Of a stretch of DNA of 64,000 nt, positions 59,369-64,000 are shown piece by piece. The notes beneath the pieces were generated by a model. The model had not been told where the DNA came from. It worked only from the letters and a program-made list of their open reading frames with translations, and ran no database searches. Source of the stretch: Paraspadella gotoi (lineage: Eukaryota > Chaetognatha); the NCBI GenBank assembly GCA_051294375.1, contig CM119263.1, positions 14,993,574-15,057,573 of the forward strand, written 5' to 3'. How positions within the stretch are numbered: position 1 is the first letter of the stretch; each line of letters starts with the position of its first letter. The translations under genes were made by a program, and so were the position numbers.

Positions 59369-60024
59369 TAGAAGAAAATGGTGTTAAAGTGGGAAGGAGC
59401 TGAGCTTAAGCACGAAATGATTCAAAGTGACTCCCTTAAAATAGTTAAGTTTTGTACGTTTACGGAAAAGTGTGAACGGCTCACCTTGCGTTGACCACTT
59501 CGCTTCGAACGATTTTCCTGGGGACAACGATAAAAAAATTCGGTTAAATATAAATGGTTGATAATTAAAAAGAGATAGATGATAGATAGTAATTAGTATA
59601 TAAAATGATTGGAAAGAGTTGTTAAAAATTAGAGTAAAAATACGAAGAAAGAAAAAATTTGGATTACAAATAAAAAGAAAGTGTAAAGATTAGAAAAAAG
59701 AAAAATCTAATTAGAAAGAAAATGATGAGAAATGATGAATCCATGTTAAAAAAAAAAGTATTAGGAGAAAACATTCTTAATTTTATTTTTATGTCTCTTT
59801 CTTCTCCCCCACCCCACCCCCTTCCTCTCACCTCGTCTCCGTCTCCACAACTCGACTGACACCACCACCTTCGTCCACCGTCTCCCATCGCAGCCTCGTC
59901 GCCGGCTTCGCGCCCCAAGAGACGCACTCCAGGCTGATGAGTCCTTCCTGGACGGAGAGGCGGTCGCCAGTCTTGACCGAGTTCGCCGGGCCGCTGATGA
60001 TCGGGCGCAGCGGGTTGGGTTCCA
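19642..60024 (-). CDS. sns: Nephrin / Sticks-and-stones / Hibris-type Ig-FN3 adhesion receptor (gene span, 5' end missing)
   Basis: This is a type I membrane adhesion receptor. Relatives bind Kirre/Neph1-type partners in trans during myoblast fusion and at slit diaphragms. I joined 26 minus-strand exons by eye; every junction uses GT-AG with matching phase except one corrupted donor (exon 5). Counting from the first codon seen, about 1,600 codons encode seven Ig domains (about 1-795), one FN3 domain (about 797-920), one transmembrane helix (about 927-950) and a tail of about 650 residues. The tail carries YATM and YDEM tyrosine motifs and ends ERGHLV; vertebrate nephrin, as I recall it, also ends RGHLV. 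Relatives have 8-9 Ig domains, so one or two Ig domains and the signal peptide should lie right of 60024. Exons are GC-rich with C-rich third positions, unlike the AT-rich flanks. The family call is firm; sns versus its paralogue hbs is not resolved. Confidence 0.88.
19902..21916 (-). other. Intron 25 of the nephrin-like gene
   Basis: About 2.0 kb, mostly AT-rich. A CT/GA microsatellite of about 65 bases lies at 21811-21875, close to the exon 25 donor; it reads (CT)n on the coding strand. Open frames at 21.28-21.74 kb on the plus strand have no family match. Confidence 0.7.
21917..22275 (-). CDS. sns: Nephrin-like exon 25: proline-rich cytoplasmic tail
   Basis: The 359-base exon starts after CTCTCGAAAAG and ends at donor CAAG/GTACGC. 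It reads RSPRLASRPNGGPPSG, VPPLAPAHAPTSEALT, SSEYLKPLHDFPPHLH and SAVPPPFAQ. Proline clusters could bind SH3 domains. The frame is set by phase from exon 24. Confidence 0.82.
22276..23161 (-). other. Intron 24 of the nephrin-like gene
   Basis: AT-rich. It contains the palindrome ACTTTCTCTACTATGATTC / ATAGTAGAGAAAGT (about 22918-22950) and a repeated AAGTGAAGATCTAGTGGGTG (about 22565 and 22851). No exon signal is seen. Confidence 0.65.
23162..23358 (-). CDS. sns: Nephrin-like exon 24: cytoplasmic tail
   Basis: Acceptor TACGCTTCGAAG after a pyrimidine-rich stretch, donor AAG/GTTCGA. The frame is SHSVPGRPFDRPVSAYG, GLALTPTSAGGTAGG and GRAVSTYG. Phase is 0 in and 2 out, matching both neighbours. 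Two other frames are open but break the phase. Confidence 0.8.
23359..25427 (-). other. Intron 23 of the nephrin-like gene
   Basis: About 2.1 kb. A (GA)n tract on the coding strand (25351-25415) begins 12 bases after the donor. A GC-rich patch near 23.9-24.2 kb has no in-phase exon that I can support. Confidence 0.65.
25428..25608 (-). CDS. sns: Nephrin-like exon 23: tail with YDEM tyrosine motif
   Basis: Acceptor CGATTCCAG, donor TCG/GTGAGG followed within 15 bases by a long (GA)n. The peptide runs FITPSTPLSPLSRTDY, GHSQDLDDPPQESPGG and SHYDEMGQPPQRRN. YDEM resembles the YDEV sites through which nephrin recruits Nck SH2 domains and also fits YxxM. Confidence 0.87.
25718..25871 (-). CDS. sns: Nephrin-like exon 22: Gly/Ser-rich tail
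   Basis: Acceptor GTCGGTTCAG, donor AAAG/GTGGAC in phase 2. The frame RPDPRLDRVGTASVGGSA, then PSSPQNSMSTESGVAHPS, is the only long frame that agrees with the phase of the next exon. It is low-complexity, with serines suited to phosphorylation. Confidence 0.78.
25872..26831 (-). other. Intron 21 of the nephrin-like gene
   Basis: Mostly AT-rich, without recognisable features. The open minus frame at 26025-26294 is unassigned. Confidence 0.5.
26832..26925 (-). CDS. sns: Nephrin-like exon 21 (tentative): acidic tail segment
   Basis: Acceptor GGCATCGAG has a weak pyrimidine tract; the donor T/GTGAGAC is good. It would encode ASGDVNVGVDDVADDV and ASANFDNDLDDAGAA. Phases fit on both sides (0 in, 1 out to make TAT), and third positions are C-rich like the rest of the gene. 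A second open frame (VTSMLASMTSLMTS) is the alternative. Confidence 0.5.
27079..27160. repeat. (GA)n microsatellite
   Basis: About 40 units with one interruption, about 100 bases downstream of the exon 20 donor; it reads (CT)n on the coding strand. Confidence 0.95.
27264..27478 (-). CDS. sns: Nephrin-like exon 20: Ser/Thr/Pro-rich cytoplasmic tail
   Basis: Two frames are open here. Phase from exon 19 (G borrowed) selects the frame QFDSGSLRQSKSAMTQSAI, then STVLPSSASPTTEAA and VVVVPPPYPN. I chose donor TCG/GTATGC (phase 0), which fits exon 21. The competing frame (ALPEYDDDDGAGTPLEFG) would need a different acceptor. The 5' half is firm, the 3' boundary less so. Confidence 0.65.
27479..28751 (-). 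other. Intron 19, bracketed by complementary GA and CT tracts
   Basis: On the coding strand (GA)n of about 26 units (28693-28745) starts about 7 bases after the donor. (CT)n of about 38 units (27497-27578) ends about 19 bases before the acceptor. In the pre-mRNA these could pair and loop out the intron. Confidence 0.8.
28752..28968 (-). CDS. sns: Nephrin-like exon 19: cytoplasmic tail with NEELKY and YATM
   Basis: Acceptor TTAATTTCCAG, donor G/GTAGGAAG followed at once by (GA)n. It begins NEELKYINETKLSPLHP and ends with DDPYATMRSNHAT. YATM fits the YxxM consensus bound by PI3-kinase SH2 domains; use as such a site is inference. Confidence 0.9.
28969..29452 (-). other. Intron 18 of the nephrin-like gene
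   Basis: 484 bases, AT-rich with a G-homopolymer (29290-29300). Nothing else seen. Confidence 0.75.
29453..29682 (-). CDS. sns: Nephrin-like exon 18: cytoplasmic tail
   Basis: The acceptor CGCCTTAG sits about 20 bases after a (CT)n tract of about 60 bases; the donor is GTGAATG, phase 0. It reads GSETTTDSATPPNGMELYES, then a Gly/Asn/Tyr-rich run with TYNSYHNFSEHYGSIGSD and DFDDYSKQFTVRDRDRD. Several tyrosines are candidate phosphorylation sites. Confidence 0.88.
29683..30283 (-). other. Intron 17, also with GA and CT tracts
   Basis: (CT)n of about 30 units on the coding strand (29703-29762) immediately precedes the acceptor. A (GA)n of about 14 units (29897-29924) lies further upstream in the same intron, so pairing is possible. 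Confidence 0.8.
30284..30415 (-). CDS. sns: Nephrin-like exon 17: transmembrane helix
   Basis: Between CCACCACAG and G/GTGAACA. It encodes TAGMDPLQ, a hydrophobic stretch of about 25 residues beginning IAIVAACVGGFVLI and ending VVIICVCV, then the stop-transfer RRNKKKNNVK. Orientation is ectodomain before and cytoplasm after. Confidence 0.93.
30696..31070 (-). CDS. sns: Nephrin-like exon 16: fibronectin type III domain
   Basis: The 375-base exon runs from acceptor CCGAAAAG to donor G/GTGAGGG. It reads PPERPTNLSLVAPG, then a serine/alanine-rich insert, then TLSWVPGFDGGLPQTFLVRH and the FN3 hallmark LEPDTEYRLSVSAKN, ending SNEIVVRTM. An FN3 domain directly before the membrane helix is the nephrin/Sns layout. 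The SSSSSSS and TQDAAEAS insert in the A-B loop is unusual. Confidence 0.92.
31071..31473 (-). other. Intron 15 with a (GAT)n tract
   Basis: ATGATGATG-type repeats at about 31108-31175. The rest is AT-rich. Confidence 0.8.
31474..31836 (-). CDS. sns: Nephrin-like exon 15: complete membrane-proximal Ig-G
   Basis: Acceptor CCTTTCCAG, consensus donor A/GTGAGT, 363 bases. It encodes APLFPPYMQRVFAAKRG, the B strand GSLTCVANGAP, AFSWCRPDAGCPW, and the E-F region STLTISGVVDEDFGTYVC followed by SASNRLG. Extra cysteines (CRPDAGC, LGCHG, GRCDVE) could form additional disulphides. The DFGTYVCSASN pattern is typical of the family's last Ig domain. Confidence 0.9.
32045..32202 (-). CDS. sns: Nephrin-like exon 14: second half of Ig-F
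   Basis: From acceptor CCCCCTCAG to donor T/GTAAGC. The peptide includes TPSRGPFVLTYFIPRVE, the F strand GGLYTCVGNNDLRN and the G strand TTTIVKLVVN. Joined to exon 15 it gives VVNYAPLFPP, a standard inter-Ig linker. Confidence 0.86.
32203..32784 (-). other. Intron 13 with compound GA microsatellite
   Basis: Interrupted (GA)n with GAA and GGA variants spans about 32547-32744. It reads as a pyrimidine tract of about 200 bases on the coding strand, just after the donor. Confidence 0.9.
32785..33098 (-). CDS. sns: Nephrin-like exon 13: end of Ig-E and start of Ig-F
   Basis: Acceptor TTAACCCAG, donor GTAAGG in phase 2. The first part, VDGSTGGVLSIFHV then AAGDYLVSAANARG, ends Ig-E with leucine in place of the F-strand cysteine. 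The second part starts Ig-F: DFPPEFARLDVDD, the B strand ATLTCAAVAHP and core DMLTWKRPP. Confidence 0.87.
33209..33300 (-). CDS. sns: Nephrin-like exon 12: middle of Ig-E
   Basis: It follows acceptor CGTCTCAG and ends at the weak donor CAG/GTCGGA. Thirty codons give RYVDIVSTTSSVAVRTRA and TSPANKMMFQ. Phases agree on both sides. Confidence 0.75.
33425..33571 (-). CDS. sns: Nephrin-like exon 11: start of Ig-E, a domain without its B-strand cysteine
   Basis: Acceptor CTTTTCAG, donor G/GTGAGTC. It encodes APVFAKAPPPISG, TRVLEGDNKTFTEF, VSANPPVTEYRW and MRKING. Where a B-strand cysteine is expected the text has FTEFAVSANPP, although the core tryptophan is present. Confidence 0.85.
33838..33978 (-). 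CDS. sns: Nephrin-like exon 10: second half of Ig-D
   Basis: Between CTTCTCAG and T/GTGAGT the exon reads AYRGQHTRSTLSFRSA, the F-strand KMRFTCSATHFLGN and a G strand ending LAFGVE. Joining to the next exon gives GVEYAPVF, a typical inter-Ig linker. Confidence 0.87.
34020..34101. repeat. (TGAT)n microsatellite
   Basis: TGATTGATTGATTGAT runs with AATT interruptions, in intron 9 just upstream of exon 9's 3' boundary region. Confidence 0.9.
34117..34308 (-). CDS. sns: Nephrin-like exon 9: first half of Ig-D
   Basis: Acceptor CCCCCACAG, donor G/GTGAACG. It gives DATEMAPPHRSTP, the B strand VVLECESPSS and the family signature SNPPASITWFCGG. This is the best single nephrin-family motif in the ectodomain. 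Confidence 0.88.
34627..34758 (-). CDS. sns: Nephrin-like exon 8: second half of Ig-C
   Basis: After a very pyrimidine-rich tract and acceptor CTAGAG the exon reads RLVLLLRRSSNG, the F-strand VEMCCRVQHPVYN, and a G strand ending CRTFGVK. The donor is T/GTGAGA. Three cysteines occur, so a disulphide outside the Ig core is possible. Confidence 0.8.
34964..35092 (-). CDS. sns: Nephrin-like exon 7: first half of Ig-C
   Basis: From acceptor ATTTTCAG to donor A/GTGAGT it encodes VAPERVVMVTTPAQKIF, the B-strand cysteine in EGDSVEIGCAAIG and ASVSLFN. In that last motif the usual core tryptophan is replaced by leucine or phenylalanine. It exits in phase 1. Confidence 0.85.
35093..38718 (-). other. 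Intron 6 of the nephrin-like gene with three gaps
   Basis: A-rich sequence with N runs at 36196-36725, 36917-37185 and 37754-37947, and a (GA)n tract plus GATAGA variants at 38482-38606. Phases of exons 6 and 7 join directly, so no exon is required here. Confidence 0.75.
38719..38812 (-). CDS. sns: Nephrin-like exon 6: end of Ig-B, isolated between two large introns
   Basis: Acceptor ATTCCCTCCAG and donor GTATGTTG bracket 94 bases. The peptide DDQLQNTRIDCEAVGG supplies the F-strand cysteine missing from exons 4-5, then TTPVYATKFLKTM forms the G strand. Entry is phase 0 and exit phase 1, the phases needed between exon 5 and exon 7. It lies about 18 kb downstream of exon 5 because of the inflated, palindromic intron. 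Confidence 0.83.
41050..44930 (+). repeat. Block X, copy 1 (plus orientation)
   Basis: Runs from ATTTTCGAAACCATAAATTC through a GA/GAAA tract (41.1-41.37), an A/G-rich stretch (41.66-42.06) and GTAGTGAAAGTT (42.64) to ATCCACGGTTCTG (44.77) and AAAATCGGTCCTCAT. Confidence 0.85.
45050..48350 (-). repeat. Block X, copy 2 (inverted)
   Basis: Reverse complement of copy 1 in the same order. The first junction at about 44.93-45.05 is a CT-then-GA microsatellite spacer. It differs from copy 1 mainly by one-base insertions and deletions. Confidence 0.85.
48366..51960 (+). repeat. Block X, copy 3 (plus orientation)
   Basis: Starts again at TTTTCGAAACCATAAATTC directly after copy 2 ends in the same microsatellite, and follows copy 1 to AAAATCGGTCCTCATC. 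Confidence 0.85.
52088..53219 (-). repeat. Block Y, inverted copy
   Basis: Reverse complement of 39.41-40.58 kb. Mirrored landmarks include CTATAAATAGTTGGC, CGTCGCGCGACTATTAA and TTAACGACTCTCT. It ends at a 25-base N run, as its partner does at 40583. Confidence 0.85.
53791..53980 (+). pseudogene. Noisy inverted duplicate of nephrin-like exon 5
   Basis: The plus strand here matches the minus-strand exon at 56677-56812 base by base, with many small insertions and deletions that destroy the frame. Shared blocks include CGTCTCCACTCTCGAA and CTTGCTGACGAGG. The flanks (53245-53790) also mirror 56.85-57.15 kb. It looks like an uncorrected second reading of the same locus, not a second exon. It preserves GT at the splice site lost in the other copy. 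Confidence 0.75.
53981..55070. other. Anomalous segment of random-looking sequence
   Basis: About 1.1 kb with even base composition, no microsatellite and no match to any other part of the window, although both flanks are copies of intron 5. It resembles low-quality read sequence. Confidence 0.5.
56677..56812 (-). CDS. sns: Nephrin-like exon 5: middle of Ig-B, with a damaged 5' splice site
   Basis: The exon starts after acceptor TTGTTTCAG and reads YFADSPSQLLDG through ETVSTLEVLLTR, the C'-E strands of Ig-B. In phase it must stop after LLTR to join exon 6, but the genomic text there is GAGGGAAATC with no GT. A second, noisy copy of this exon on the plus strand (about 53791-53980) reads GAGGTGAATC. 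A consensus GAGGGTGAATC would give a normal phase-0 donor. Alternative downstream donors (GTGAGA at 56646, GTAAGG at 56624) would break the Ig fold. I infer a base error in the assembly. Confidence 0.75.
56813..58762 (-). other. Intron 4 of the nephrin-like gene
   Basis: It contains CT tracts at 57521-57615, A-rich and pyrimidine-rich stretches and a CGACCGCCCGACCGCC repeat near 57340. No in-phase exon is needed or seen. Confidence 0.7.
58763..58877 (-). CDS. sns: Nephrin-like exon 4: start of Ig-B
   Basis: The exon runs from acceptor CTCTATCAG to donor TG/GTGAGT. It gives PPSSPVMRVDD, a GDRVQVTC B strand and the motif GGTPEPTLSW, a classical Ig opening. It leaves in phase 2 and completes a tryptophan with exon 5. 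Confidence 0.88.
59130..59278 (-). CDS. sns: Nephrin-like exon 3: second half of Ig-A
   Basis: Acceptor CCCCCCCACAG follows a long CT microsatellite; the donor is C then GTAACT. The peptide contains SYSTLSLGVVSVDAFDG and the F-strand cysteine in AKFRCNANYG, followed by the G strand SEIVLDIQ. It completes the Ig disulphide with exon 1. Confidence 0.85.
59287..59362. repeat. (GA)n microsatellite at the exon 3 acceptor
   Basis: About 38 units. On the coding strand it is (CT)n ending about nine bases before the exon, acting as an exaggerated polypyrimidine tract. Confidence 0.95.
59485..59517 (-). CDS. sns: Nephrin-like exon 2: 33-bp micro-exon inside Ig-A
   Basis: Acceptor TTGTCCCCAG and donor GTGAGCC delimit exactly 33 bases, eleven codons, entering and leaving in phase 2. 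The joined peptide is TRKIVRSEVVNARDK, which links the C/D strands of Ig-A to its E/F strands. The neighbouring exons could also be joined to each other without it, so it may be skippable. Confidence 0.75.
59518..59831 (-). other. Intron 1 (of those visible) of the nephrin-like gene
   Basis: 314 bases, A-rich on the plus strand. Nothing beyond splice sites. Confidence 0.75.
59832..60024 (-). CDS. sns: Nephrin-like exon 1 of those visible: first half of Ig-A
   Basis: The exon follows acceptor CCTCCACAG and ends at donor GTGAGAGG, entering with one base borrowed and leaving in phase 2. It reads EPNPLRPIISGPANSV, then a B-strand cysteine (SLECVSWG) and the core tryptophan (TRLRWETV). The CVSWGAKPAT stretch resembles the CVSxGGNPPAT signature of nephrin-family Ig domains. 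The preceding exon is outside the window or unrecognised. Confidence 0.85.
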
Positions 60025-60509
60025 CTGTGGAGGAGAGAGAATATAATCAAATGTGTTTCCGAATGATAGATTATTATAACGACACTATTTCACAAAGAGA
60101 ATTGATATTACGTAAAATACATGACGAAATATTTTTTAAAAAAATAATCATTAATTGTACTAATTATACTATGATTGTCATCGTTGCTATTATAAGTCAG
60201 TTATGTTATATCTTATTAATTATTCATTTCTCCGTTTAAAAATTGACCTTTACAAAGGATTCTATTTTTAATCATTTTTTAACGGATAGATTCGACGAAG
60301 GGGAAAAGTACGAAACTATCATCAATCGCTTTTCGACGCCTCGAGTTTCCTTCTCTCAACTTGGCGGAAGAAAAAAGCTTAGAGTTTATAAATCAAGTCT
60401 TCCGTTGTTAAAATTAGTTTACATCGAAATCCAGAGTTTATCATAAAGTTTATGATTCTTTTTTTTCCCATAAATCTGCTATCGAGGGAAGGAGAAAGAA
60501 GGAGAGAGA

Positions 60510-60556
<47 letters not shown>

Positions 60557-63500
60557 TGGTAAACAGAAAAAAGACGTGAATTTTCGTCCAGAGGTGGAAT
60601 AATAAAAGTCGAATGTCATGGAGATCGTTTTTCAAATCTGTTTCCAAGGGCGAGAGACGAAAGCGTTATGAAAGAGATGATAAGGATAATGTGAGATTGA
60701 TAACCTTGATGAGAGAGACGATAACGATGGGAAATTAAAAAAAAATTGTGGAAAGAGGTTGTCATGAGTGGATTGTGTATGACAACGAGATCTAGTTTAT
60801 TAATTGAAAGGGGAAAAAACCAACAGATAATCGTTTCTCACCAATTTGGAATTATTCACGAAAATCGAAATCAGAGAACTTTTTAATCCTGAAAACTCCG
60901 AGAGCAGCGACCCCTTAAGAGCCTCTCTCACAGAGTGAGTGAGTTTTTTCACCGCAGTATGACCCAAAGTACGAATTAGGGAGAAATTTTTTTTTTTTCG
61001 GAAGAAAAAAATCTCATTCACGTCTTCACCATCGCGAGATTTTTTTTCTCACAAATTTCCTTCGCAGCCACTGAATTTTTTTTTTTCTCAAATTTCCCGA
61101 CGTTCACTTTTCCTTCTCACGACTTCTTCAATTCCTTTTTTTTCCCTTTTTTTCCCTTTGGCCCCTTTCCTTTTTTTTTATAATCGTCTGCGATTACCGA
61201 GGGTTTATGATCTCAGCCTCGGTAACGCCGATTCCCTTTTATTTTCCTTTTCACCTTCAATTTCATTTCCAATTCTCCATGCATCGCATCCCCTTCCGCC
61301 ATCCCACATTCACATCCCATTTCCTCCTCGAATCGCATCCAATATCATTACCAACTTCTTTCTTCACCTTTTATTTCATCACTTGTTCTTCTTTCTTTAA
61401 TTTTCGTTTTTTCTTTGTCAATTGTGCTTAGTAATACCATTTCTTATTTCCGTATTTCCTTCGTATTTAATTCATTTTACTCATTTCATTTTAATTCTTC
61501 TTATATATATTTGCTCCATTCGTGTTTTTTTTTCTTGAAATTCCCTCAACCTGTTTTAACCAAATATTATTTGATCCCCAACCTCGTTCTTTCTTCGCCC
61601 CCGAATCTCCCTTCCTTCTTTCATACTTTTACTTTAATCGTTCTTTAATGTTTTTCATCGCTTTCATGGCCATAAATAGGCATTTTTTATTGCCACGTCG
61701 CCGTCGTCGGCATAGTCGTCGTCAAGTATCTTGTTATTGTCAAAAATTTTTTCTCACTTTTTTTTTTCACTTTCGACATTAATAATATTAAATCGGCTCG
61801 AGCACGAAAATTCCATTTTTTTTTAAATAAAAGAAAACAAAAAAAAAACTCGACGTTCGAACCTTTCAACACAATTCCGTTATTTTATTTTGTTCGGAAT
61901 TTAATTGTGTTTTTTCTTGTTTTTATGAAGCCAGAGCCAACGTGGAAGAGGCCATTTTCCAAACCGCTCGCCAACAGGTGGGTGGTCCGAATTTTTAAAT
62001 TCCCCCCCTTCGAGTTTGACGCAAATTTCTAAGGCCGAACCAAATTCCGTTTCTTTCCTCATCGGCCTCGCTGTAACATGTACTTTGGATATTCCAATGA
62101 TCGTTTTACTAAGATTTTGACGAATTCGATATTTTTCGTTTCTCAGTTTTTTCCCTAAATCGAATATTCGACTTTTACCAAATTTGATCTTTCGCTTCCG
62201 TCGAATTCGATTTTGCCGCTTTCGCCCCCCCCCAACTTTCCCCCGCCCCCCCAAAAAAACAACCCGTCTCCGTTTTTTTACGAAATTCGAGGACGGGACC
62301 TGATGGACCTGGAAAATTGGAAACGAGCATGAAATTTCAGCATCATGGCCGACTATATCGTTGGAGGGGACCGGGAGAGGGATCATGGGGCAAGGGAGTT
62401 ACGGATGGGAGAAAAGGGGAAAACTTGTAATTCGCCTAATGACGGGATTTCTATTTAGTAGAGACGAGGGAATTAAGGGAGAAAGGAAATGGCTGGGGGG
62501 GGGGAGTGGAAGGGTGGAGGGGTTGTTTTAAAGAGGTTCGATTTAAGGAGGCGGAGATTATGACTGACTGACTGACTGACTAGTAAACATCTGGCTTCAC
62601 TCTTCTTGGACTTATACGGTGTTTCGTTTAAAGTTTAGTTATTCAGAATATAAATAGAAAAAGAAAAGTAGTTCTTTCGCCGAAAAAACTTGCTTAGAAA
62701 TTCATGCAGATTGTTTCCGAACGGTTTAGCTTTTATTGTTTAACGCATTTCGCATCATATTCCGCAGCTGCTGGCCGCGGATTCTGAGCTTTACGGTCTT
62801 TCTTGATACGAAATGCTTCACGACTTAAACGTTCGTCATGATTTGACGTTGAGTACGCAAATACGAAAAGTTTTTTTTTTCCGAACACTTTAAACCTTCT
62901 TGGCGAAATTGGACCAAATCCGAACGTCGACCCCGTAGCAACACAGGGGTTACCGACATCAGATGGAAGGAGAAAGTGGCTTGATTTCACATCCCAAGCT
63001 TCTTAGGGGCGACCCGCAATCACGGTAGGCCCGGAAACTGTCGTTAGAGAGTGGACCGGAGTGGCGAGCAGTGGTAAAGAATGGCTAGGGGCTGTGAAGT
63101 TGGTATTACCCGGGGAACGCGGATCTGAAATCGAAGCCCAGAATGGCCGACGATTACGACGAGCAATAAACCAAAAATTATGGAGAGGAAAATTGAGCCG
63201 GGAAAAAAATCGGGGGAAAAAAGAAATAATGGAAGGAATTGGAGGAGAAAAAAAGAGGAAAATAAGAAAAAAGGGGAAAAAAGGAAAGAGAAGGGGAGAG
63301 AGAAGGGCGAAAATTGAAAAAAGGATCGAAACATCGGGATTTTTTTCCCTATTTTTTTATTTTTTTTTTACTAGAGTTGGGGACAAGAGAAGAAGAGAAT
63401 GAAGGAAAGAGATGACGGGATTGATGAAGAAGCGATAACGAGTTAGTTGGGAAAATTGTAAAATTAAATAAATATTCATTTCATTTATATATTGAGATGG

Positions 63501-64000
63501 TTGCAGAAAAAAAAGACAACGAAGAAAACACGAAAGGGCGTGGTACAAAGGGTAGAAGAAAAGAGAAGAAAGGATGGAGGAAAGTAATGAAAAGTGAAGG
63601 AAAGTCGGCCCAAAAGAATTTTATGGGCGAGGTTTAAGATGACAATAAATAGACTGGGGAGGATAATTAAGGGTCGAGCTGGCTACATGAGTCGAAACAA
63701 AGCGGGCTGGGGTGATTGAGCCGTGACAGGGAGACGTTAGTTAAACGTAAGAGGGAAAAAGAAATTTTGGAAATTCCCTAAATCAGGGAGAGACGGTTAT
63801 TTTAAAAGAATAGGGAACTGTAGAGATTACATTATTTAGCTCGATTCGTTGAGAGAGAAGCGACGCTCGTGGCGGGAATAAGTGAGCAGCGCAGTTTGGA
63901 TTTAAGGGAAGTTACTTTGTGAATTCTTACATCGAAAGGGGGCTGTGAAGAATTGAAGATAAAAAGGTGATTACTGGAAGAAGTTTCTCACAGGCAACGG
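60025..64000 (-). other. Probable upstream intron of the nephrin-like gene
   Basis: No Ig-type exon is visible. Contents are a (GA)n tract at 60511-60552, pyrimidine-rich stretches at 61.0-61.7 kb, a (GACT)n run at 62563-62582 and C/G homopolymers near 62225. A minus frame at 62733-62990 (FKVFGKKKLFVFAYSTSN, EAFRIKKDRKAQNPRP) is unrecognised. Confidence 0.5.

Noticed and set aside
61924-61977. Plus-strand string EARANVEEAIFQTARQ resembling the end of a Rab GTPase
   Set aside because: Only about 16 codons, no companion exons, a poor acceptor and stops nearby; chance resemblance is more likely.
62733-62990. 85-codon minus frame with basic C-terminal half
   Set aside because: No recognisable family, no splice or start context. 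Kept only as a note within the upstream intron.

Overview
The window is animal nuclear DNA, not bacterial. It has spliced genes with GT-AG introns, very abundant (GA)n/(CT)n microsatellites, AT-rich transposon debris and eight runs of N. The species cannot be fixed from sequence alone. The main gene is an invertebrate nephrin-family cell-adhesion receptor, so a bilaterian is certain and an arthropod or another microsatellite-rich invertebrate is likely.

Two genes could be assembled exon by exon, both on the minus strand, so transcription runs right to left. (1) A nephrin / Sticks-and-stones / Hibris-type receptor fills about 19.6-60.0 kb. I trace 26 exons (about 1,600 codons) with compatible phase at every junction: seven Ig domains, one fibronectin-III domain, one transmembrane helix and a cytoplasmic tail of about 650 residues ending in RGHLV, the ending I recall for vertebrate nephrin. 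Signal peptide, first Ig domains and promoter lie beyond the right edge. (2) About 1.6 kb downstream of its stop lies the 5' part of a divergent voltage-gated-like / cyclic-nucleotide-gated-like channel. Four exons (18057 down to 5865) cover the start codon through S6, with the unusual selectivity-filter sequence VGLGF. Its C-terminal exons were not found.

Regions: 1-5.8 kb is AT-rich repeats and two gaps, with no recognisable exon. 5.9-18.06 kb is the channel gene, whose 9.25 kb intron carries repeats that look like Helentron/DINE-type non-autonomous elements. 18.06-19.64 kb is the intergenic spacer. 19.64-35.1 kb is the compact 3' half of the nephrin gene. 35.1-38.7 kb is an intron with three gaps. 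38.7 kb holds one isolated Ig exon. 38.8-56.7 kb is an intron in which the same few kilobases occur three to four times in alternating orientation. The copies differ mainly by small indels, which suggests a palindromic long-read assembly artefact more than biology. 56.7-60.0 kb holds the five most upstream exons. 60.0-64.0 kb is probably intron.

The two genes share no evident function. The nephrin-type protein would act at the plasma membrane in heterophilic adhesion (myoblast fusion, slit-diaphragm-like junctions). The channel would be a tetrameric membrane pore. Most open frames in the window are shadows of GA/CT microsatellites or of the GC-rich nephrin exons.
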